In this document: one piece after another, positions 54,914 to 64,000 of the stretch | How the letters are laid out: each line of letters opens with the position of its first letter | How positions within the stretch are numbered: position 1 is the stretch's first letter | Assembly (NCBI GenBank): GCA_030765065.1 | Contig: CM060990.1 | Location: 10,973,501-11,037,500 of the forward strand | Reading direction: 5' to 3' | Length of the DNA: 64,000 nucleotides | Source of the DNA: Deroplatys truncata | Lineage: Eukaryota; Arthropoda; Insecta; Mantodea; Mantidae | Translations under genes and position numbers: made by a program | Notes under the pieces: generated by a model | Databases searched by the model: none | What the model was told of the DNA's origin: nothing | What the model saw: only the letters and a program-made list of their open reading frames with translations

Positions 54914-56855
54914 GTAGGAATTTATAGGAAGATATTGCTTCATTTCAAAGAAAATAAAGCATGAGTTAATTAATTGCATTTAAACCACACTCTTGAATGT
55001 TCCTCAGAAAACTTTCTTTCTTCATTAGTGTAATTTCCACACATATTCTTCACACTTAAATTAATTTATATACATTTTCTAAACTTTCTACATATTGCTT
55101 ATACCTGCTAAATTCTTAATATTTATTTCACTAAAACTATATTTTATTGGACCACCAAATTTTTTATTCACAAATATGAGGTGCTGCTGTTTAAGTGTAA
55201 TTTTAAATAGACTACTGTGAAGCAGTCGGGAGTAAACACATGCTAATCAGAGTATAATCACACGTTATCAGTGTAAGTACCTAACATATGCAATGGATAC
55301 AGCCTGGAACAAACCAATTGACCTAATCTCTGTTAGGCAGAAGAAGTAGAACTATCATATGCATTATTATTTACACTAAGAATGAAATGATGACCATAGT
55401 AAACATAAATTATTTTCATCGGAGTATACTAGAGTTTAATATTCCAATCCTTTAATATATTCTTGAATGGTGAGAAGCTTCACAGAATTTATAGCATTAG
55501 CTCAGAAAGCCGCTATTTTTCTGCATGGTAGAACATATACCTGCTTTTATGTTTATTTGTTTACTTATTAATTGTACTAAGCTCTTTAGAGAGTTCATAT
55601 GGCCTGGAGCTTATTCAGGTTCTATTCCAGGCCATACAAGATAGTAAATAACACTACATTCTACAACTATTAGCTTACATTGCTCTTATCAGACTATGAT
55701 TTTACTTTATAATTAACAAACAAGTTTGTGCTATGTACATGTTTAATTTACTGACCGGATTCATTTCTGCCTTTATGGAGTAAGTGAGGGGTGAAGGGGT
55801 GTACAAGTAAGGGGTGAAGTGTAAGCCTGGAAACATATGTAATGGGGATATCCAATTCATCCTTAGTTTCTTCTTTTCTTTTTTTCTGGCGTAAAATTTT
55901 ATAGAATGAACCTAAGACTTTTGTAAGGGAATGAGAGATTTGCATAATTAAAATAATCACACATTTCTGTATAATGTTTCTTGTTCTTAGATCCAACAGA
56001 GTGTAATTTGTTCTCAGTTCAGTTCATTTCACTTATTTATGTTAAGTCTTCTAAAGTTCTCATAAAGCTCAAGCTGGAGCAACTTTGTGACCTGCCTCAA
56101 CTTGAGGTTTATGTTTAATAGGATGGTTTCCAGCATGTCACAGTTCTTCAGAATCACCCTGCTCTACCTTAATCAGAAATAAATATCTAAATATCAATTT
56201 GTGGAAATAAAGCTAATGCTATTGCCTTTCACTACTACATAGCTCACAATTTAGTACTCTGTTACTGCTACCACTACTTTTATTAACCCTTCTGCTAACA
56301 AGGTTATTTTAGCAGAACCATAGACCTACCAAGTGAGGTAATCTATTTATGTATCAATCTGTCTGTCCTGCCCTGCCCTGTGTCTTGTCTTGTCTAATCT
56401 AAGCTATCCTATCTTATTTATCTATACCTATCTGTCTAAGTAAAGGATACAATTATATATAAGAACTACAAGCAGATATAAGAATGAATAGATAAATATT
56501 TACAAATCATCAAATTTATATAAACACTTTTCTAATAAGAAGTATTTTAATTTGCTTCAAAGTCGTTTTGTACCTCTTAATGATTTAATTGTAGTTAGCA
56601 GTATGTTATAAGAAAATCTTTCCCATTACTAAAACGTACTTTTACAATTACCACTTTGCCAATACTAAGGAAATAGTCATCTTACAGGTCACATAGTAAT
56701 GAATAAATTTAAAAAGGTAATAATTAATATTAGATATCTATTTCATTTCATTTCATTTCTTTTGTTTACATAAATTACATCCTTGATAAATAATACATAT
56801 TTAAGAGATTAACACCATAAATTAGGCTCCTCATACTTTAGTCCCTTAGTAGTGT
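54914..56855. other. Non-coding, CT-rich patch near 56353
   Basis: CTGTCTGTCCTGCCC-type low complexity runs at about 56353-56440. No exon of the tail was found. Confidence 0.5.
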
Positions 56856-56859
56856 GAAT

Positions 56860-59060
56860 GATGTAGAGCTTCTATAACAAATTACAATCATTATTATCAT
56901 TTGTCTTCTCTCTCTTGCTCCTTCTTTGAAATCCTTGCCCATTTATCCGTTACTCTTCTTAGGAATTCTCCCATTCTACTATTTCTTCTCCTCTATTATC
57001 CACTAACATTTTAATTGCTATTACATCTTTTGGTAATTTATTCTATTTCTCATTCCCAATACTCTCCCTGCCCATTTTGCATTCAATTAGACAATGGGTA
57101 AATTTCCGCTTAAGTTTGACCTTAATCCTTTAAGAAATAGTACACCCATTCACATACAAGCATAGCCCATCCTTCCCACTTTGTTGGAACTATCCACATA
57201 TTTCTTCCTACCCCAATTCCTTTTAATTTCTGTATGTAGTTCCAGTGAGCATTTATCCTCAAAACTAGCCCATATCTCCTGTTTCTCTATATCCTCAAGC
57301 TGCTGCCTTGCCTCCTTCAGGAACCCTTTGCAATTCATTTCCTCCCATTGCCCAACTTCTCCCATTGCAATTTATTTAATAAATTTCTTCTTCTCCCCAA
57401 ACTAACTCTTTCCCCCAGTACATCTTTGATATTTTATGCATTTCTTTAGATCATTATCACAATCCAATTTCAGACATCTATACTACCATTTCAAAATTCT
57501 CTCAGCTATCACACCCTTCTTCCTTACTCTTCCTAGTTCAGTCAAACTTACTCCTCAAGGTGAACTTTTCAGCAAGCCTGAAACCTCTCCACAAACATTC
57601 TGTGCTCTATGTTAATTTTCTGCCACCCTTTTGCCATTCCTCATTTCTACAGCATACATCATCTTTGCTTCCACTACTTTCTAACCATTTCATTGATAAT
57701 GTAGGCATTTTGTATAAACATGTTCTGAATGCTTTCATGGCTAATTTTCCTTTCACTAGGGCAGCTTTAGCTTACATCAAAATCTTACACCAAAATAATC
57801 AAATTCTTTTACTACCTCTATCTGCTCTCCATTTATATACCATCTTTCATCTCTTCTTAGTTTTACCTCCCTTTTGAAAACTATTATTTTTTATTTATTG
57901 CAGTTTATCTTCAGACCCCATTCATGACAATATCTTATTATTTCATTAAAAATTGACTCAATTACATTAAAATTGGACTCAATAGCACTCAGTTTACAAC
58001 CTTGCCTCAGACCTACAATTTATCCCATGTAATCTGTTGTCCTATTTTTTTCTCACTTACACAAAATTTATTTCCATTACATACTTTTTGTAATCCTCAA
58101 AAAAATTTTCACAGGTTTACATCTTAGTTTATATGCTAATTCATCTCTATTTATCATATCGAAAGCCTTCTCAAAATCTGCAAAAAAAATATATACCCTT
58201 CCACTTTTACTTCTCAGGTATTCATTTATTATAGTGTGTTTATCATAATATTGTCTATTCTGCCTTACTGGAATTCTGGCAATTTACCTTCCATTTCTCC
58301 CATATTTGTAATCTTACCTAAAATGTCACTGTAACATTGTTATCCAAATACTTCAACCATTCTCTACCCTGCCCAAGTTCCATTTGTCCATCTAGATCCT
58401 TCCCTCACCAATTAGTTTTAAAGTAATGCTTCTGTTTCCCTGGTGGAATTTTATTGTCTATTATTTTTGTCTGTGTAGTATATTTAACAGCTGACCATAT
58501 ATACTTGTTATCTTTCTACTAAATGCTTGTTAACTTTTTTCCCCATTCTGTATTACACTCTTTTTTTCTTTTTCTTTTTTGTCCTCCAGGAGGTTCTCAG
58601 CCCCAATTTTGCAGCAAACAGTATGTCTATTCTCCTCCTCTTCTGTCTTGCTGCACTTTATTAAACTCTTATACACTTCTTTCTTTTCTTGAGCATATTC
58701 ATCATCATACCATCCACTATCTTTCTGCTTTCCTCCTGCCCTAACTTCCATCATGCTTCCTGCCCATTTAAACATTTGTTCTAGCTTTCCAAAGCCAATT
58801 CTACCCTCCTTGATCTTGCATCATTTATAATGCCATATTTTCTTACTTTTCCAATTCCTGAGATCAAATTATTATCAAAATATTCAGCATTCTCCTCTCT
58901 CCATTTAAAGATTCAAAGATATTGTACTTTTGCTTTATTCCTTTCTTCTCCAGCCTGCACTTTTCCGAGTTCTAGTGCAGTATATCTTCAGGTCATCACC
59001 CATGTTTCACTAACTCTTTGTGGTTCAGATACACATATTAGTTCTTGGCCACTGCCCACA
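56860..59060 (-). mobile_element. LINE remnant, minus strand, antisense and downstream of the last exon seen
   Basis: Minus-strand peptides are: a KKE/W-rich linker from about 58775, FFADFEKAFDMINRDEL at 58185-58139 (first palm motif), GLRQGCKLSAIE at 58013-57980 (usually QGCPLSP), HEWGLKINCNK and VKEFDYFGV near 57900-57830, and a lysine/glutamate-rich C-terminal part in a 71-codon frame at 57365-57150. The order matches a LINE reverse transcriptase, but stops and frameshifts are frequent and the YADD box is not visible. Boundaries are approximate. Confidence 0.75.
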
Positions 59061-59216
59061 CTAGACTACCAATAATTAATTAAGATGATAATTTTTTGTC
59101 TAAAAATACACAATTTATTATCCAAAGTATTACAACCTTGCTGAGATAATGGAAAAGGTTTATATTTTACATATTTTGAGAAAAAGGAAAGATAAGTGTT
59201 TAAATCAATTCTTCTA

Positions 59217-60372
59217 TCACTCAGAGTATTTTAATGCAATTGTAGCACTCTTATGATTCTGACACACTGGTTTTCGGCACTTTATGCATAGGAACCTTAT
59301 TTTCCCATCTTCATTTCTTGGACACAATGCGGATCTTTCTCCTGTTGGCATTTTTATGATTCTTCCATTGTAGCTTCCAGCGAAATATGCCTTCTTTGTT
59401 TCAATTCCAATAACCTTAATGTTCTTACAATTTTTGCATATAGGCATTGAGTTTTTGGCCCACTCTTTGACATGCATTTAGCTAACTTGAGGGTAAGTTC
59501 TTGAAGGATACATCTCCTCATTCTTGTTAGATTTTTATGCCAGTTTGGATAGTTTTATGATTATAGGATACATGCATTGAAAGCTATGATATTCACAGTC
59601 TGCATTAAAATTTGGTAATGGTTTATTATTTGTACACAGTTGTATTATCTTGTCATGTCTTCCATGTTCATGTCTCCTGTAGTCTCATTATGGTGACCAA
59701 TATGATGTATGTCATATCTTCCTTTTCTTCAATAGGGCATTGGTGGTGTTATGTGAGCAGCAGAATAACTATTTTTCCTTTTTTGGAACATGGGAGATAA
59801 TAATCATCTTTTTCATTAATCCAAATAATGAAGCCTTTTCTTCTCTCTGTCCAATAGGTAAACACTCCTGCAATATCTCCCTTTTGCTTGCTTTTAGAGT
59901 TCCAACTAATCTTAGGTTTGGATCCAATAATTCCGCAGCTAGTGGTATTGAAGTCTGTTGTAATTCCACTTCCAGATTGAAAATATGGTTCTTCCATATC
60001 CAAAATAACACGTTGCTCTTGATTTACTTCTCTGTGGTTATCCTTCATGCCATAAAGGCTTGAAAATTACACACATAACGGTTTTTGGCATTTGCACATA
60101 TCCATGTGTATTCTATAGTTCCTGGGCTTTGATTTTGTGTATACTACAAATGGTCAATATTCACACAATGTTGCTAACCTTTCGTCAACAGTTAGGTATT
60201 CACTAAGTCTGCAGTTATTTATGCATGCATTCACAAAGAAATCAAAAACCTCTCTTGTTGTCTGAAGCTTGTCATTTGTCTCTGCATTTCTCATAATGGC
60301 AGCTCTTGTATCATCAAACCTCAAAACTACTGATAATACATGAAATCTGTGTTGTGATGTAACAACCATGAA
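59217..60372 (-). pseudogene. piggyBac-type transposase remnant, minus strand
   Basis: Minus-strand frames in order are: 60369-60154 with FHVLSVVLRFDDTRA, REVFDFFVNACINN and YLTVDERLA, containing the first DDE Asp of the family. Next, 60048-59749 has YFQSGSGITTDFNT (second Asp), and in another frame AAELLDPNLRLVGTLKASK then REI. Last, 59477-59217 has a cysteine-rich C-terminus (CKNCKN, CPRNEDGKIRFLCIKCRK, VCQNH) corresponding to the zinc-binding tail. Frame changes and missing segments (the third Asp region) show it is broken. No TTAA-flanked terminal repeats were found by eye. Confidence 0.85.
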
Positions 60373-61020
60373 AAATTAATTTTATAAAGCTAGACAGCTA
60401 GTGTATAACTCAAACATTAGTCCTTCCTGCATCTGTTAATATAGCAATAAATGCCAAAAAATTTCTGGTTTGTTATGTTATGCCCTTCTTTGCAATTTAT
60501 TTTTGGTTGGTTTCATTCTAATTCTAAAAACTTCTTTACCTTTATTGCTAGTATGCATGCATACAATATCCAGCATGTTTTCAGAGATAGAGAGACCACC
60601 ATCTTCACTACAAAACCTAAATCTTTACTGCCATTGATTGGGACAGATTTTTGGTCTATTGAGTGGCTCAGAGTTACCTGTTTTTGAGAACTTCACTGCC
60701 TTGCCATGACTGCTGAAAGGCAATTGTTGTGATTAAATTTGCTCAAGTGCAACAGCTACATGTCAGTATACATATTTTTATGCTAAAGAACTCCTTTGAG
60801 ACAGAATATTGGCACACCAATTGACACTAATATGACTTTGGCTGTTAAACTTAAACGTTATTATTTATCATGGATTGTTAATAGCATTCAAACACAGTAT
60901 TTCCTGCATTATTTAAGCCTACCATATCCCCTTTGCACTAAATATGTTTGGTTATAAAGCAGCAGTGCATGTGGGCCAATAAAGAAAAAGAAGAGGAGGA
61001 GGAGGTTTGCTAAAATTTGT
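60373..61020. other. Non-coding, short GAGGAGGAGG run at about 60993
   Basis: Nothing else recognised. Confidence 0.5.
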
Positions 61021-61028
61021 GTAAACCC
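61021..61028. repeat. Target-site duplication GTAAACCC, left
   Basis: The identical 8-mer at 63867-63874 directly follows the right end of the hAT element. Confidence 0.93.
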
Positions 61029-63866
61029 CAGTGGCGTGTAGTCCATGTACGCAAGGTAAGCAGTGCTCACCCTGAAAAATTCTGCAAAATTAATTAGATT
61101 AAATTATTTTGCAATACTGCTGTTTTGTGTTTACCACTTAGCTACTGCAGTGGTCTTGAAATGAGATTTTCGTTTTATTGTACAAGGATATGATCTCATA
61201 CGTTCAGCGTGCTCTGTCCTCGCCACTGTATTTTCGTAGCATTTCGGGTCCACTCAGTCGTCATCAACTCAAGGGAAGCAGATGTATCAAGTGCGGGTGA
61301 ATGTGAATGAAATTCCAGTCATTTTGCAGTGTAACAACTAACAAGTGTATTTCAAGCGAATTTGCGTATAAGTAACGAGTGATTTTGTACAGTGTTTAGC
61401 TTTATTTATTCGATGACAAGTGTGACATCTTATTCTCAGTTTGCTTAGGTTTAGCTTTCTTATATTTTATGTGCCATGTCAAAATGAAATTATCCTCTGT
61501 AAGTATAAGGTATGCACTTTCAACATGTGCATACGCTAGTGCTTGGACAACAAACCACTGGTAGGAAAGATGGAATCTTCACTTTCATCGAGAACAGAAT
61601 GCAGGCAGAGATGACTGCATAGTGTGCAATATTATAGCGCTAAGTTTTATTCTCGAAACTATGAAGAAAATATTAAAATTGTGCAGGAAGGAAGACCAGA
61701 GCCTGGCCTAAACATTACTACCACAATGAAATGCTCTGTACGAAAATTCAATTCACATTATACGTTACTAATGAATGGCTTATCGGTCATTCCTCACAAA
61801 ACAAAAACTTCACTGTTGATGTTGTTTCCTGTTTGTAATGACAAAAATGTGTAGTCTAGTGGTGGGTTTAGTGACATGGGGAGTATTCATATAGCAATTA
61901 AAAAACACAGTTTGACCAGCACTCATCTCCAAACCATCAGTCTCCTGAACACACTTGGTAAATCCAGAATAGACCACTTGCTGGATATTCAGAAGAAAGT
62001 GAGAGAAAATCAGCACAATGAAGTAGTAAGAAAAAATAGAGAAGTAATGAAATGCCTAATTGATATTGTTTGCTTTCTGGGAAAACAGTAATTAGCATTT
62101 AGGGGTCATGATGAGTCATCAGAATCAAGCAGTAGGGGGAATTATTTAGAACTTGTAAACCTGCTTTGTCTGTATGACAACTTGAGAACTTTCATGGAAC
62201 AGGGGACAGTGTTTACTGGGCTATAAAATCTGATCCAGAACGACTTAATTGAATCAATAAGCAATGTTCTAATGGTGGAGATACAGGCAGGAATCCAAGA
62301 GACCAGCTTTGTTACCATTAGTTTGGATGAAAGTACAGATGTTGCCAATTTATCCCAACTTTCTGCAGTAATGAGATTCATTGAAGCTGAAGGCGATGTT
62401 CAAAAAATATTTCTCCGTTTCATGAATATTTTGGATGATCGGTAGGCTGATGCATTATACAAAATTGTAAACGATCTCAGGACGAATTTTATTGTGGGGA
62501 AAAGCTAGTTGCTCAGACGTACAATGCTGCAGCCATTATGGCGGGCCACTTAAACGGACTTCAAGCGAAAGTAAGAGCATCATTTCTATTTGTGCACTTT
62601 TTTGCCCACGGATTAAATCTGGTTCTATCACAGGCAGTTTTACACATTTGAGAATGTAGGATATTCTTCATGACCATTAATGGGACAGCAGCATTTTGTT
62701 CAAAGTCTTGTAAGAGAACTGAGGCCCTAGACAATGAGACACCGAAGATTGCTGCATGTTTCACATATGCTCTCATTTGGTAGAAAGAATCTATGAATAC
62801 AGAAAAGAAATTGTTTCATTGTTTGAAACTATTGCCAATGCTGATGAAAAGTGGGATCAAGATGCCTATACTGCTGCATGAGGTTTCGTGAACACAATGG
62901 AGGATTTCACCTTCAAATTTCTTTTACAGATGTTTGCTACAATATTCCCCATCACTAATACTCTATATGATATTCTCCAAGCAAAGTCATCTGATATTGG
63001 ATATTGCTTATTGAAAGAATTTCAGAGGGCCTTAGAGGAGAAGTGCAATTCCTTCAATAGAGTTGGAATATAATTCAAGAAGATATGGGTGATCAAGAAC
63101 CACCTACAAACGCCCTACAGGCAGTGGTTGTTTGGACAAGAAAGTGCACTACAAACATTTGTATTGTGAGGTTCTGTACATCCTTTTACTTCCTCTCAGA
63201 GAAAGATTTGGTAATATTGAGTCTCTGCATTTTCTGGAATTGTTAAATTTTAAGAATTTCATCAAATACAGTCAGTCATCTTTTCCAGAATTACCTGTAC
63301 AGCCACTAAGAGAATCCCATAGGACAGTGTTTGATTTTGTTGCTTTGAGGTCACAACTTTCTGCAACTTACTTGTCACTAGACATGCATCATAAATCTGT
63401 GAATGATCCTTTAGCCTTCATTAAAACAAATGAACTGAACAGGGCATATAGTGAAGTAACAAAACTGTGCGAGTTGGTATTAACTATACCAGCAAGTAGT
63501 GCTGCAGTTAAACTACTTTTTCTAAACTAAAAAACATATGAAATTATACATGCAACACCCAGGAACAGGAAAGGCTTTCAAACATATGTTTGATAACACT
63601 GGAGAAGGAACTTCTAGTAAATCTACAACTGGATTCCAAATTTTATGACCATGTGATTGGCGGTTTCACCAAGAAAGGGAAAAGAACTCAGCTCTGTTTC
63701 AAATAAGATAAATTAAGAATACTGTGTTTTGTTACCATGTAATGTACAGTGTGGCAGTAATATTATCGTGTTAATTGCAATTATATATGTACCTACACTA
63801 TATTTTCGTTTAACCACTTACAGTGAGATTGCTTACCCTGGCAGATACCTTCACCACACGCCACTG
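61029..63866 (+). mobile_element. hAT DNA transposon, 2838 bp, both ends and 8-bp target duplication intact
   Basis: The left end is CAGTGGCGTGTAGTC and the right end, reverse-complemented, CAGTGGCGTGTGGTG. The first 11 nt are perfect terminal inverted repeats. Subterminal GGTAAGCA occurs at both ends. Eight-bp duplications GTAAACCC flank the element. Its + strand carries a broken transposase related to the DUF4371/hAT-C type seen in ZMYM- and P52rIPK-like proteins. The termini are well kept although the gene is dead, so it could in principle be moved by a relative. Confidence 0.93.
61624..63700 (+). pseudogene. hAT transposase (DUF4371 / hAT-C type), broken
   Basis: In shifting + frames, KFYSRNYEENIKIVQEGRPE and the region around 61876-62091 (IDHLLDIQKKVRENQHNEVV) represent the part before the catalytic core. 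ELVNLLCLYDN is near 62150. VTISLDESTDVANLSQLSAV at about 62311-62370 contains the first catalytic Asp (DEST-D). A fragment at 63132-63530 ends KLCELVLTIPASSAAVK, the start of the hAT C-terminal dimerization domain, which continues out of frame as KTY, RNTQEQERLSN-like residues and LITLEKELLVNLQL. At least four frameshifts and several stops inactivate it. Confidence 0.88.
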
Positions 63867-63874
63867 GTAAACCC

Positions 63875-64000
63875 ATATAGGCAACACATTACCAATGAAT
63901 AGATGAACTTGTTTACATACTTCAATTAATTGGGAAAACTAGAACATGTTTGGGAACCTTTGTTCCCATCATGGAACAATTTCATCATTATTGATCTATT
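63875..64000. other. Flanking DNA to window end
   Basis: Nothing recognised. Confidence 0.5.

Noticed and set aside
58588-58640. CTCCAG|GAGGTTCTCAG as an acceptor for a further Dscam tail exon
   Set aside because: The reading (GGSQPQFCSKQ) does not resemble a Dscam tail, and the region is the antisense of a LINE remnant.

Overview
This is intron-rich, AT-rich eukaryotic DNA, almost certainly from an insect. The proteins are insect-like, and introns reach 20 kb, filled with LINE, SINE, Penelope, LTR, hAT, piggyBac, MULE and HTH-type elements. The repeat load suggests a large polyneopteran genome (cockroach, termite, orthopteran or stick insect); the order is an inference. No bacterial-style operons, CRISPR arrays or rRNA genes were seen.

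The only host gene I can support is a Dscam-family cell-adhesion receptor on the + strand. Seven exons are visible (7744-7899, 27812-28111, 28373-28657, 32786-33238, 42777-42920, 52961-53110, 54758-54913). In order they encode the second half of a fibronectin III domain (FN3), a complete FN4, the diagnostic tenth Ig domain, FN5 plus the first half of FN6, the second half of FN6, the transmembrane segment and the start of the cytoplasmic tail. All seven are phase 1 at both ends and divisible by three (1644 nt, 548 codons), so any one can be skipped without a frameshift. The gene continues beyond the window on both sides.

Layout: 1-7743 is upstream intron or flank, with two inverted copies of a promoter-bearing repeat (1-~520 and ~6095-6870), SINEs, an HTH-type DNA transposon and a long hairpin. 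The 20 kb intron 7900-27811 holds a second HTH transposon, a MULE remnant, a LINE interrupted by a complete young LTR element (13484-17739, 4-bp target duplication) with an intact gag-like ORF, and an antisense CR1-like LINE with an SGNH esterase domain. Intron 28658-32785 has a LINE 3' end and a minisatellite whose unit resembles the splice acceptor of the next exon. Introns 33239-42776 and 42921-52960 hold antisense LINEs, SINEs, a degenerate Penelope-like element with GIY-YIG remnant, a diverged tandem array and a 450-bp non-autonomous hAT element with a perfect 8-bp target duplication. Downstream of the last exon seen lie an antisense LINE, a broken piggyBac transposase and a 2.8-kb hAT element (61029-63866, 8-bp duplication).

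Exon boundaries come from reading-frame continuity plus GT/AG sites. Repeat classes come from recognised motifs, terminal repeats and target duplications. No alignment or database search was run.
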